Below are positions 56,580-64,000 of a stretch of DNA of 64,000 bases, piece after piece. A program made the position numbers and the translations under genes. The notes under the pieces are model-generated. The model was not told the origin of the DNA. It saw nothing but the letters and a program-made list of their open reading frames with translations, and ran no database searches. Origin of the DNA: Kiritimatiellota bacterium (GTDB lineage Bacteria; Verrucomicrobiota; Kiritimatiellia; JAAZAB01); contig JAPLSY010000053.1 in NCBI GenBank assembly GCA_026398415.1, forward strand, positions 1 through 64,000, in the 5' to 3' direction. Each line of letters begins with the position of its first letter. Positions within the stretch are counted from its first letter, which is position 1.

Positions 56580-57240
56580 AGTAATCGGATTACCAGAAGA
56601 CGTTGCCGCAATCCGGGCGGAAATACGCAAGTATTTCACGACGAAGGACGGCAGCGGCAGACGTGTCGGCAGTTACAAACACGGCGTGTATGCCTTTTAC
56701 GACTACGACGGCGAACCAATCTACGTGGGCCAGACTGAAGAGAAACTGAGCGGTCGAGTCAGTCGCCACCTTACGAACCAGCGAACTGATGCTGTAGCAA
56801 TGAACGTACTCGACCCATTTGAGGTCGCGTACATCGAAGTGTGGCCTCTCGACGACATTGTGCAAGGACTCGAAAAGAAAGAGAAAAAAGCGCTTCTTGA
56901 CCGTGCGGAATACACTGTCTTCCAGAAAGTCTTGAAGGAATCAGCACTTAGCGCGGTTCTGAATGAGAAGGAGATGGCTCCGCGAAGCAAAATTACCTTG
57001 CCAATCTCATACAAGCACCGCATTATCCCTGACTCAATCTACAGTCAACGCAAACATCCCGATGTCCGTATTGCTCGGCGCGCAACCACAATCGCCAACC
57101 TTGCTCGTGTCATCAGTGAACGTGATGTCTCCGCCGGCCTGCGGCGCACCCTCCTGACCCAGGCAAGACGACTTGAAAGACTTGCCGCTCAGCGAGTGAA
57201 AGAACTCAGGATCACGGCAGACTTCAAGAAGAAGCTCTAA
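56533..57240 (+). CDS. Eco29kI-like GIY-YIG restriction endonuclease
   Basis: 235 residues. GIY-YIG core: GVYAFYDYDGEPIYVGQT (51-68), then Arg75 and His79 in LSGRVSRHL, Glu126 in LLDRAEYTVF and a possible Asn144 (LNEKE). This order and spacing fit the Eco29kI/NgoMIII group of Type IIP enzymes, which cut CCGCGG. Other GIY-YIG nucleases act in homing or repair, but the 47-bp overlap with the C5-MTase argues for restriction. The recognition site is inferred from family only. Confidence 0.85.
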   Translation: MQKNRQKSGTPQKQSKVIGLPEDVAAIRAEIRKYFTTKDGSGRRVGSYKHGVYAFYDYDGEPIYVGQTEEKLSGRVSRHLTNQRTDAVAMNVLDPFEVAYIEVWPLDDIVQGLEKKEKKALLDRAEYTVFQKVLKESALSAVLNEKEMAPRSKITLPISYKHRIIPDSIYSQRKHPDVRIARRATTIANLARVISERDVSAGLRRTLLTQARRLERLAAQRVKELRITADFKKKL

Positions 57241-57309
57241 CCGGCTGCTGTTGCGACTCGCAAACTTGCCGAACCAGAGCCGTGACGTTGGCCGAAAGGA
57301 GAAAACAAG

Positions 57310-57933
57310 ATGCCATCGAAAGAGAATTTCGTGGGTTTCGCTTGGTTAAAACCGGAGACGTTGGAACCAAAATGTTACATCTGCGGATACTGCGGTAAAG
57401 ATGTGTCATCTGAAAAAGGCTACCGCATCCATCACTCAGTCAACGCGGGGTCACAAGTCGGTGGAGTTTTCATTTGCCCGAATTGCAAGGGAGCAACATA
57501 TTTCTCGCCGAATTACAAAGACCAAGTGCCCGGACCTCTCTATGGAAGGACTGTGCAATATGTTCCGGTTGACTTGGATCGCTTATTCACAGAAGCGCGG
57601 GATTCGACTGCAAACGGAAATTACACGGCGTCTGTTCTTCTTTGTCGTAAGATGTTGATGAATGTTGCTGTAGCGCAAAAAGCCCCGGCCGATCTTCCTT
57701 TCGTTGAGTATGTGAACTTTCTTGCAAAAGAGGGCTATGTCCCACCCAATGGTAAGCACTGGGTGGACCACATCAGAAAGAAGGGCAATGAAGCGAATCA
57801 CGAGATAGCGTTGATGAACCAAAAAGATGCCATCGAACTCCTCACTTTCGTCGAGATGCTTCTCCGCTTCATCTATGAGTTCCCGAACATGGTTCCGAAA
57901 CCCGAGAAGAAACCCGGTCAACCAGTGGCATGA
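57310..57933 (+). CDS. DUF4145-domain protein with zinc ribbon
   Basis: 207 residues from ATG 57310 (AAAGGAG eight bases upstream). A zinc-ribbon-like N-terminus has Cys22, 25, 28 and Cys56, 59 (CYICGYCG, ICPNC), with HH at 41-42. Residues ~85-190 are the helical DUF4145 domain (TASVLLCRKMLMNVAV, DHIRKKGNEANHEIALMNQKDAIELLTFVEMLLRFIYEF), often found near restriction systems or fused to nucleases. It is the last gene before the right-hand repeat. Its role is unknown. Confidence 0.82.
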   Translation: MPSKENFVGFAWLKPETLEPKCYICGYCGKDVSSEKGYRIHHSVNAGSQVGGVFICPNCKGATYFSPNYKDQVPGPLYGRTVQYVPVDLDRLFTEARDSTANGNYTASVLLCRKMLMNVAVAQKAPADLPFVEYVNFLAKEGYVPPNGKHWVDHIRKKGNEANHEIALMNQKDAIELLTFVEMLLRFIYEFPNMVPKPEKKPGQPVA

Positions 57934-58141
57934 GGCTTCTCAGGTGATGCGGGGACACCCTCGATACCTGTCCTCACCGTTAGCATCCCGACTTGCAACC
58001 CGGAGTTGTAACCCGGTGATGAAAATTGAGCGTATTTGGGATTACTCAGGATGAAGGTCGGTTCTGCGGAATACGCTGATTATCATGCCTTTGATCACTC
58101 CGGATGACTCCAGAGGAAACAGGCTGAAATGGCCGGTTGGA

Positions 58142-58182
58142 ATTATGAGTCCTCCGCTCTGACCAACTGAGCTACGGGCCCG
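58142..58182. repeat. att repeat, right copy (tRNA 5'-half remnant)
   Basis: Identical to 50556-50596 (ATTATGAGTCCTCC... through GGGCCCG). The 3' half of a tRNA is missing here, so it is not a functional tRNA gene. Confidence 0.85.
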
Positions 58183-58422
58183 GAAAAATGCTTCCGATTT
58201 GTTATCCGATGGCGGATCATACGCGGTTAAGGTGGAGATATCAAGCCGGCTTCAGTGACGTTCTCCCCAAAAACTGGACATAGCGACCTTTAGAGATATC
58301 CCTCCAAGGAAACTTGCCGTAGCGGTATGATCGGTTACGTGTCAGATTCTCCACGCTGACCAACTGAGCTACGGGCCCGGAAAAGCGCTTCCGATTTGTT
58401 ATCCGATGGCGGATTATACGCG
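58159..58422. repeat. Tandem tRNA-5'-half plus flank repeats
   Basis: 58159-58225 and 58356-58422 are 67 bp each and differ at three bases. Each holds the D-arm/acceptor part of the tRNA and the same upstream flank (CTTCCGATTTGTTATCCGAT). The ~130 bp between them encodes, on minus, a fragment reading NLTRNRSYRYGKFPWRDISKG that I cannot assign. It looks like the scar of an older insertion. The rest of 57934-58443 shows no gene. Confidence 0.8.
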
Positions 58423-58443
58423 CCGGCCAGCGGTTGCGCGTGT

Positions 58444-59310
58444 TCAAAATGTGTAGCTTAGCGAGCCGCCAAAGACCCACTGCTCGACGCCAAAGTATAT
58501 CTGCCGTGCACCGGCCTCAATGTCGGAATTCCATAGCCAGGCATACAGCACGCGGCCACCCAGGATCAGCGACGGGGTCAGGGCGTATTCCGCGAGGACA
58601 TAGGCTTCGCCATTGACCAGTCCCGCATCCTGCGACGTGACAAGATCGTCGGAAGCCATTCCATTGGTCAGGTTCCAGGCAAAGAAGTAGGTATTAAAGG
58701 ATCGCGAGCCCCAGCCGTTGTTCACGCCGGGCGTCAACGTTAACCGGTCCGCCAGGATCTTGAAATCGTGTTCCAGGCTCAGGTTAACATAGGCGCCCCG
58801 CACATCGCCAAAATCGTAATAGACATCGAACTCCGGCACCACGATGGGATTCGGCCAAGCGATATTAATAAATGCCTCGCGGGTGGAAGGCCGCGGAGTA
58901 TTGGGATACATATATTCGACGATTCCCGCGCTGACCTCGATCACCCGCACGGGAAAATCATAGGCGGCCGTAAAGTCCACTTCGGAAAACTGGCGTCTGC
59001 CCGTGACTTCGTCGCTGAGATCGAAATTTCCCCATACATTCAGGCGGACCCCGTATTTTTTAATCGTTAGGGCGGGTTGAATCACCGGCTGGTCACTGTT
59101 GACCTGCCCACGGGATACGTAAGCTGAGTAAACGGCCAGATCGGAAATGACCGATAAGTTCTGGGCAACCTTGGGCGATTCCGCATGGATAGGAGGAATA
59201 TCGGGGTTGGGCGGATTGGCGGGCAGCGAAGACTCCGCCGCAGCGGCGATGAGCAGGCCACCCGTTGCCAGAACCCATATTACCATACATATATACATTT
59301 TGCCGCGCAT
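58444..59310 (-). CDS. Outer-membrane beta-barrel protein, putative
   Basis: About 288 residues from ATG 59310 (a GTG at 59322 adds four). A signal peptide (MYICMVIWVLATGGLLIAAAAESS) and a Pro-rich stretch precede alternating amphipathic strands: NLSVISDLAVYSAYVSRGQ, GVRLNVWGNFDLSD, DFTAAYDFPVRVIEVSAGIVEY, ending YFGVEQWVFGGSLSYTF with a C-terminal Phe, the usual barrel-insertion signal. The YVSRG start is reminiscent of the TorF-like barrels of PVC bacteria. Function unknown. Confidence 0.78.
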   Translation of the reverse strand: MRGKMYICMVIWVLATGGLLIAAAAESSLPANPPNPDIPPIHAESPKVAQNLSVISDLAVYSAYVSRGQVNSDQPVIQPALTIKKYGVRLNVWGNFDLSDEVTGRRQFSEVDFTAAYDFPVRVIEVSAGIVEYMYPNTPRPSTREAFINIAWPNPIVVPEFDVYYDFGDVRGAYVNLSLEHDFKILADRLTLTPGVNNGWGSRSFNTYFFAWNLTNGMASDDLVTSQDAGLVNGEAYVLAEYALTPSLILGGRVLYAWLWNSDIEAGARQIYFGVEQWVFGGSLSYTF

Positions 59311-59490
59311 GATAAAAATCACAGACGTTCACGAGGCGTTGTCAAGGCCCCCGAGAGTAACAAACACTGCGTCTTTATGCGAATGATGTTATCCGAAATC
59401 ACTCGAATAAGTGGCCGGACTACTCCCGGAATGCCCGGCCGATTCGCTCCGGAATACGCAATAGACGAAAGAGAGATGGGAAGGATCTCT

Positions 59491-60105
59491 TTATTTCACT
59501 ATTGAATTCGCATTGGCCAGTTCGCGTTGCAACCGTTTTTTCCTTTTAAAGATGGTTGTGAAAGCAAGTCCAACCACAATATTTAAGAGGGTTAGATCGA
59601 AATAAACCCAATCGGGGAAAGGTAACCAGGTGGTTCGCTTGAGGATCGATATCAATGCCGCAAAGGTCATCAGGCCGGCCCATACCACGGTAATAAACCG
59701 GCAACCGCGGATGAAACTTTCATCATTCCAGTGTTCTTTCGGCATACCTCTCCGGGCATATTGCAAGGCAAAGGGTTTGCCGATTAAAACAGTAAACCAC
59801 ATAATGGCCGCAAGTGCCATGTTCGACACTAAATCCATTTCCATGGCCATCCATTCATTATTCAGGAAATCAATCATGATGAGACAAATGAAAAAAAAGG
59901 CGCAGGTGCCCCATGAAAGGATAAAGCCTCGTTTTAAATCGCCAGAACCAAGGGTAACCGAAGCAACCAGACTGATGACAATCGCAATCTTCAGGCTCAA
60001 CATGGTGTGACCGGAAAGAAAGAGAAAAAGCATCCATGGGAGAAAACCCAGCATCAGAAGTCCAAGCTCTTTTAAATCAGGAATGAAACTTTCAGTGTTC
60101 TTCAT
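59491..60105 (-). CDS. Small multi-pass membrane protein
   Basis: 204 residues with five or six hydrophobic segments (LGLLMLGFLPWMLFLFL, IAIVISLVASVTLG, FFFICLIMIDFL, ALAAIMWFTVLIGKPFAL, FITVVWAGLMTFAALISIL, YFDLTLLNIVVGLAFTTIF) and a basic tail KRKKRLQRE. The motif KPFALQYARRGMPKEHWNDESF between TM4 and TM5 is conserved in a family of uncharacterised proteins as I recall. No operon partner is evident. Confidence 0.78.
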   Translation of the reverse strand: MKNTESFIPDLKELGLLMLGFLPWMLFLFLSGHTMLSLKIAIVISLVASVTLGSGDLKRGFILSWGTCAFFFICLIMIDFLNNEWMAMEMDLVSNMALAAIMWFTVLIGKPFALQYARRGMPKEHWNDESFIRGCRFITVVWAGLMTFAALISILKRTTWLPFPDWVYFDLTLLNIVVGLAFTTIFKRKKRLQRELANANSIVK

Positions 60106-60163
60106 GTTGCTTTTCTTTGCATTATTAGAGTTTAGTATTAGAGCCTAGGGGCACATCTATAGT

Positions 60164-60309
60164 GGCTGTTGAAAAACGCTTCCGGCTCAGCCAGAGGCTT
60201 CCCTCCATAGGCGGGCAGGCTGCCCTACCTTTGAGAATACGAGTGTTTTGGTAGGGCGAGGCATCCTGCCGAGCCGTCTTTCGACCCAGGCCGATCTTTT
60301 TCAACAGTC
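60164..60309. mobile_element. MITE-like inverted-repeat element
   Basis: Terminal inverted repeats GGCTGTTGAAAAA (60164-60176) and, inverted, GACTGTTGAAAAA (60297-60309). Inner arms also pair imperfectly (GGCAGG...GCCCTACC on both strands), giving a long hairpin of ~146 nt. No coding capacity and no clear target duplication. Confidence 0.6.
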
Positions 60310-60328
60310 TCCATTAATGTGACCCTGA

Positions 60329-61612
60329 TTATTCCTCCGGTTGTTGAGCAGGCATTGGTGTATGCCGCGGTTTGGCCGCGAGAGGCAGACTGGATGCCGC
60401 AAGCGCGGAGACCACGAATGAGCCGAGCGCAAACAAGATGGAAGCGCGATAGCTTCCCGTCATATCTCGGAAATAACCGCCCAGAAACGACCCGGTCGCA
60501 GGACCAATACCCATACAAATGAGCGTCGCGAGCCCCCAGATTTTGCCGAGTGTCTTGCGTCCATAGATGGCGCCGGTATAGCCCACAACGCCGCCTGGGA
60601 TCATGGCCCAATATACGGCAAAGAGGAAACAGGCAAGCACGCCGAAGGCCATGGATTTTCCGGTCTGAAGCAATATTGCACAAGCCGCCACGCCAACCAG
60701 CGGGCCGATAATGAGCGCTATCTTGCGGCCCTTGGCTTCGTGGTCCACGCTCTGCACGATCTTGTCGGCAACAATGCCCATGATTGGCATGCTGAAAATG
60801 CCGACCAGCCCGATCAACGAGTAGAGGTTCACGGCGTTGCCGAAGCTCATGCCGATATCCTGCACAAAGAAGCTGACCGCCTGCGACCAGACAAGGAATT
60901 CCGCGATGAGACTTCCGAGGAAGGTGATGATGACGGCCCAGATTGCATAGCGCGAGAATGCCTCGCCGACTCCCCAGACATACTCCGCTTGGGTTGCGCC
61001 CGGCATTGCGCCGAAGGGTTTCACGCCATAATCTTCCGGATTCTTTTTCGCCAAGATCGTGGCAAGCAGCATGGCGACAAGCACGATTCCACCGAGCATC
61101 TGCCATGCAAAGCGCCAACCATATGTCGGGATGACCGACTTGGACACCAAGCTAAGAATGACCTGGGCCATCGGCCCGCCCATGAACGCAAGCCCCCACA
61201 TCTTGGCGTAGTCCTTGCCGATATACCATTCGCGAACGGACACCGTGGAAGAGACCCATAACATGCCGGTGCCGATGCCGCCGAGAATTCCATAAGCGGC
61301 GTAATAGGCAAGCAGGCTATGAACTCCGGAGGTGACCCAGAAACCGGCCGCGCCGAAGATGGCGGCAAGCAAATAAGCCGGCTTGGTTCCCCAGCGATCA
61401 ATTATCATTCCGCTCAGGAATGCAGTGACGGCGTAGATGGTCATCATGAGCGCATAGCCGGCAGAGATGTTGGCGGCCGACCAGTGCATATCATTGCCCA
61501 TGGGTACCTTGAGAACAGCGAAAGTGGCGCGGAATCCGAAGAGGCAGAAGATCGCGAGCCACGAGGCCATCACAACCATGATGGCGGTATGTTTTGCTTG
61601 GCTTTCATTCAT
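60329..61612 (-). CDS. MFS transporter, OFA (oxalate/formate antiporter) family
   Basis: 427 residues from ATG 61612 (CGAGGAG nine bases upstream). Twelve TM segments; A-motif-like loop GMIIDRWGTKPA after TM2 and a matching IMGIVADKIVQ loop in the second half. GGIGTGMLWVSSTVSVREWYIGKDYAKMWGLAFMGGPMAQVI fits the OFA family. Members exchange oxalate/formate or carry monocarboxylates. Upstream, 61613-61860 is A+T-rich and probably holds its promoter; no gene is seen there. Confidence 0.88.
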   Translation of the reverse strand: MNESQAKHTAIMVVMASWLAIFCLFGFRATFAVLKVPMGNDMHWSAANISAGYALMMTIYAVTAFLSGMIIDRWGTKPAYLLAAIFGAAGFWVTSGVHSLLAYYAAYGILGGIGTGMLWVSSTVSVREWYIGKDYAKMWGLAFMGGPMAQVILSLVSKSVIPTYGWRFAWQMLGGIVLVAMLLATILAKKNPEDYGVKPFGAMPGATQAEYVWGVGEAFSRYAIWAVIITFLGSLIAEFLVWSQAVSFFVQDIGMSFGNAVNLYSLIGLVGIFSMPIMGIVADKIVQSVDHEAKGRKIALIIGPLVGVAACAILLQTGKSMAFGVLACFLFAVYWAMIPGGVVGYTGAIYGRKTLGKIWGLATLICMGIGPATGSFLGGYFRDMTGSYRASILFALGSFVVSALAASSLPLAAKPRHTPMPAQQPEE

Positions 61613-61859
61613 AGCGCATCTCCTCGGGAAACAAATCGGAGGGGGATCGTTCCCCGGGAATTTATCCGAAAAATGTATATTGTATCTGTTTTGATATGAT
61701 AATTCATCAAAATTCATCCAAATATCGCCTGTTTTTTGATTTGTTATGTCCCTATCAAAATATTGGTCTTACGCCCTGCAGGGTATTACTATTGGAAAAA
61801 TTATTGCTGCATTGATTTTGCTTTGGTATAAAAAAGCAAATTGGTAACAGCATCGTATT

Positions 61860-62014
61860 ATATCCGGTAAATAGAGTTCTGCAAAACTCGTTCGGACGCG
61901 ACAAAGCGCGTCCCTCCATTGCCGAAACAGGCCGTTTTTCTCAGGTATTGGAGGGCCACGTTTTATCGTGGCCGTCATTTCAGCGAGTTTCGCAGAAGTC
62001 TGATATCCGGTAAA
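61860..62014. mobile_element. MITE-like element with 12-bp direct repeats
   Basis: A 131-bp insert (61872-62002) flanked by perfect ATATCCGGTAAA repeats (61860-61871 and 62003-62014). Its ends are inverted repeats (TAGAGTTCTGCAAAACTCG against CAGACTTCTGCGAAACTCG, 16 of 19). Two perfect hairpins lie inside: GGACGCG-ACAAAG-CGCGTCC and GGCCACG-TTTTAT-CGTGGCC. No reading frame. It sits just ahead of the next gene's ribosome site. Confidence 0.75.
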
Positions 62015-62032
62015 CATATAGGAGGAAGCACA

Positions 62033-62605
62033 ATGAAGGTTGTGGCGTTCAACGGAAGCCCGAGGAAGGACGGAAATACCGTCTGTCTAATCAAGCATGT
62101 CTTCGAAGCCCTCAACGCTGAAGGCATCGAAACCGAAATGGTCCAGGTCGGCGGCAACCTGATTCACGGTTGTACGGCCTGCTATCAATGCCGCGAAAAG
62201 AAGGATTGTCGCTGCGTCATCAAGAATGACATTGTCAACGGCTGCATCGAAAAAATGCGCCAGGCGGACGGCATCATTCTGGCCTCACCCACTTACTTTG
62301 CCGATGTAACGCCCGAATTGAAGGCGTTGATAGACCGGGCCGGGTTTGTTTCCATGGCTAACGGCAGGTTCCTGAAGCGCAAGGTCGGGGCGGCCGTGAT
62401 TGCCGTGCGGCGAGGCGGGGCGATTCACCCGTTCGACACCATTAACCATCTCTTCCTGATCAGCGAGATGATCATTCCCGGCTCCTGCTACTGGAACATG
62501 GGGCTCGGTCGGGAGAAGGGCGAAGTCGAGAACGATGAAGAAGGAATCCGGACAATGAAGGTTTTGGGTGAGAACATGGCTTGGCTGCTAAAAAAGCTGA
62601 AGTAA
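62033..62605 (+). CDS. Flavodoxin-family NAD(P)H-dependent oxidoreductase
   Basis: 190 residues from ATG 62033 (AGGAGG upstream). The FMN phosphate loop is [14 protein letters not shown] (5-18); [23 protein letters not shown] binds the flavin ring. Four Cys in [17 protein letters not shown] match the iron-sulphur flavoprotein-like subset and may bind a cluster or zinc. Likely a quinone, nitro-compound or general redox enzyme. The MITE-like insert above lies where its promoter should be. Confidence 0.9.
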   Translation: MKVVAFNGSPRKDGNTVCLIKHVFEALNAEGIETEMVQVGGNLIHGCTACYQCREKKDCRCVIKNDIVNGCIEKMRQADGIILASPTYFADVTPELKALIDRAGFVSMANGRFLKRKVGAAVIAVRRGGAIHPFDTINHLFLISEMIIPGSCYWNMGLGREKGEVENDEEGIRTMKVLGENMAWLLKKLK

Positions 62606-62634
62606 ACGCGACCCGCTGAAGATAAAACAAGTCT

Positions 62635-62845
62635 CACCACGGAGTCACAAAGATAGAACTTCTCCCTGGTCGCCTCTGGCGCCGCCGTAGGCGGGTAAAC
62701 CTCACGTGTTCTCTTCCGACCAATCGTTGTGCGCATTTGGTGTGGGGCGCAACGCCCTGCGCCAAATGCGCGCAACACTCCTGTGTGGAGAGGGGAAGAG
62801 ATCAGGGGGACGGATGCTCCGTGCCTCTGTGTCCTCAGTGGTGAA
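62635..62845. repeat. Imperfect inverted repeat of the CACCACGGAG type
   Basis: CACCACGGAGTCACAAAGA (62635-62653) and, inverted, TTCACCACTGAGGACACAGA with GGCACGGA (62818-62845). Between them lie smaller palindromes (GCGCAACGCCCTGCGC, about 62747-62762). A short relic, TCTCTGTGCCTCATGTGG, also occurs near 47440. A dispersed non-coding element; no gene in 62606-62890. Confidence 0.55.
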
Positions 62846-62890
62846 TTTAACAACAGCTTGTTTTTACTATCGGTTCTTGATGTCAAGAAT

Positions 62891-63235
62891 CTAACCGAAA
62901 GTGCCGCCATTGAAGCCCCAGTTTGCCGCCGGAATGTCCATAAATGTCATATAAACCCGATCCGGAGGAATTTGAAGATTCTCCTTGAGCAGGGCGCAGA
63001 GTGCCTGGGATACCTTTTTATTCACCGCCGGCGTCCACCCGCCGATCCCGCGAATATCGGCAAAAGCCGCCGGCCCAGGTTTCCCGGCCATCATGGGAGT
63101 TGTTTTACTAATCGTTGCCATGACGTATTTCTCCGGCTTGCCGGTGATCTCTGCCAGCATCTTTGAGAGCGCCGGCAGCAGGTTTTTGCATTGCTCGTCC
63201 GAAACGTTCGAAACTTCCAATTTAATCAACGGCAT
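62891..63235 (-). CDS. MIF/phenylpyruvate tautomerase-family protein
   Basis: 114 residues from ATG 63235 with AAGGAGG upstream. The N-terminus MPLIKLEVSN exposes Pro2, the catalytic base of the tautomerase superfamily, and the MIF fold follows (KNLLPALSKMLAEITGKPEKYVMATI, then PPDRVYMTFMDIPAANWGFNGGTFG). The C-terminal end matches macrophage-migration-inhibitory-factor-like proteins. Substrate in bacteria is unclear. Confidence 0.92.
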   Translation of the reverse strand: MPLIKLEVSNVSDEQCKNLLPALSKMLAEITGKPEKYVMATISKTTPMMAGKPGPAAFADIRGIGGWTPAVNKKVSQALCALLKENLQIPPDRVYMTFMDIPAANWGFNGGTFG

Positions 63236-63413
63236 GTGATCCTCCTTTTTTTTGGCTTTATGGCGGATATTTCATTGTCAAAAATAGCATCAAGTGAAGC
63301 TGATTTCAAAACATTATTCTCTACCGGTTCGTAAATCTGTCCCGCCAACTCCGAAATCGTTTGATCCGCTCCCGGGCTCGTGTTAAAACACGCGGCAAAG
63401 AGGCGTGCCGATT

Positions 63414-63956
63414 ATGGATACACTTGCACATGCTATTTATGGGGCCACGCTGTTCAGCCGCACCGGGTTGGCCGGGGGAGGGCGGGGTCCGGTAAATGCC
63501 CAGGGGCGAAGGATTGCTTTGGACTGGACGTTCTGGACAGCATTGGGCCTCGGACTCCTGCCGGATATTGCCTCCATCGGCATCTATTTCACAAATTCGG
63601 CGCTGAACGGGGAGGGGATCAGTTTTCACGCCCTGCCGGCCTACGTGTTTGTGCTCTACAAGCTGACGCACAGCCTGGTGGTGGCGTTCATCGGCCTCGG
63701 CCTTATTCGCCTTTTTTGGAAGCCCTTGTTACTGCCGGCGCTGGCCTGGCCGTTCCATATTTGCCTGGATATCTTTACCCATTCCCTGGGCCGTTTTCAG
63801 ACCCCGTTCCTGTATCCGCTTTCCGATCTGGCCTTCAACGGTATCAGCTGGTGGATGCATCCCTGGTTCATCCGGGCATATTGGGGCTTGCTTCTGCTCA
63901 TCTGGCTGGGCATCGTGATGGCACGCCGCCGGTACACAAGCAAAGCGAAATGTTGA
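63414..63956 (+). CDS. Membrane protein of the YdjM/DUF457-like metal-dependent hydrolase type
   Basis: 180 residues from ATG 63414 (an in-frame GTG at 63405 is possible). The MDTLAHAIYGATLF start, LLPDIAS, YKLTHSLVVA and FHICLDIFTHSLGRFQTPFLYPLSD segments place His and Asp residues inside four TM helices, as in membrane-bound hydrolases of the YdjM/DUF457 group, including the conserved THSL and DxxTH pattern. Function unknown. The last 44 bp of the window hold nothing identifiable. Confidence 0.75.
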   Translation: MDTLAHAIYGATLFSRTGLAGGGRGPVNAQGRRIALDWTFWTALGLGLLPDIASIGIYFTNSALNGEGISFHALPAYVFVLYKLTHSLVVAFIGLGLIRLFWKPLLLPALAWPFHICLDIFTHSLGRFQTPFLYPLSDLAFNGISWWMHPWFIRAYWGLLLLIWLGIVMARRRYTSKAKC

Positions 63957-64000
63957 ATGCATCCGCCAACGCGGCCCGCCCGCGATCATCAGAAGAAGAT

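Larger units (their letters stand above)
50556..58182. mobile_element. Integrated element carrying integrase, HUH Rep and restriction-modification cargo
   Basis: About 7.6 kb bounded by identical 41-bp direct repeats (50556-50596 and 58142-58182). Gene order on plus: integrase, unknown 256-residue protein, excisionase-like HTH, 85-residue protein, HUH Rep-like protein, GC hairpin, two-TM protein, Vsr, C5-methyltransferase, GIY-YIG nuclease, DUF4145 protein. All genes face the same way. There is no conjugation or capsid gene, so it is either mobilised by others or replicates by rolling circle after excision. Confidence 0.82.

Noticed and set aside
58142..58182. A second functional tRNA gene
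   Set aside because: Only the acceptor 5' strand, D-arm and part of the anticodon arm are present; the T-arm and 3' acceptor strand are missing.
60225..61118. Minus-strand frame of 297 codons within the MFS transporter
   Set aside because: Shifted-frame shadow of the transporter gene, which has twelve TM segments and a good ribosome site.

Overview
The window looks like part of a chromosome from an anaerobic, polysaccharide-using bacterium of the PVC group (Kiritimatiellota, Lentisphaerota or Verrucomicrobiota). This is inferred from gene content: a GH95-type fucosidase, DUF4091 and GHL-type putative glycosidases, paired FG-GAP/VCBS proteins, a UroD-like protein, PIG-L deacetylases, M55 peptidase and BspA-type repeats. 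No ribosomal or rRNA marker is present, so the phylum is not proven.

Layout. 0.3-9.2 kb (mostly minus strand): GH95 fucosidase, a small secreted protein, a DUF4091 putative glycosidase, GTP-dependent PEP carboxykinase, an anion transporter and an AraC regulator. 9.3-14.5 kb (plus): dehydrogenase and sugar-epimerase pair, a secreted GHL-type protein and a right-handed beta-helix protein; the last two may start at non-standard codons. 14.5-30.3 kb: two related VCBS proteins bracket a locus holding a UroD-like methyltransferase, a GntR regulator, a GHL protein, a DapA/NanA-like aldolase, an M24 peptidase-like protein, a frameshifted Gfo/Idh-SGNH fusion and two almost identical PIG-L deacetylases. 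The GntR promoter, with a palindrome on its -10 box, is duplicated in front of the uroD-like gene. 30.6-41.2 kb: a large secreted GHL protein, a five-gene minus-strand operon (Gfo/Idh, FAD oxidoreductase, M55 aminopeptidase, sugar isomerase, PfkB kinase), a sialidase-like protein and a DegT aminotransferase. 41.2-47.4 kb: a sugar ABC importer (two permeases and binding protein on minus, ATPase divergent on plus) and a ceramidase-like protein. 47.7-50.4 kb: a BspA-type leucine-rich-repeat protein built from DNA-level modules.

50.5-58.4 kb is an integrated element at a CAU-anticodon tRNA gene. It carries a tyrosine integrase, an excisionase-like HTH protein, a small HUH Rep-like protein with a long GC hairpin downstream, a two-TM protein, and a compact restriction-modification cargo: Vsr nuclease, C5-cytosine methyltransferase, Eco29kI-like GIY-YIG nuclease, plus a DUF4145 protein. 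The 41-bp direct repeats bounding it are the 5' half of the tRNA gene, which is unusual. A second tRNA-5'-half scar lies just beyond.

58.4-64 kb returns to chromosomal genes: an outer-membrane beta-barrel, a small membrane protein, an OFA-type MFS transporter, a flavodoxin-fold protein, an MIF-family protein and a DUF457-like membrane protein. This stretch holds three short MITE-like or inverted-repeat elements, one with 12-bp flanking direct repeats.

Taken together, the chromosomal part reads as glycan and sugar-derivative catabolism: extracellular hydrolases, an ABC sugar importer, de-N-acylation and oxidation/isomerisation/aldol steps, under AraC and GntR control.
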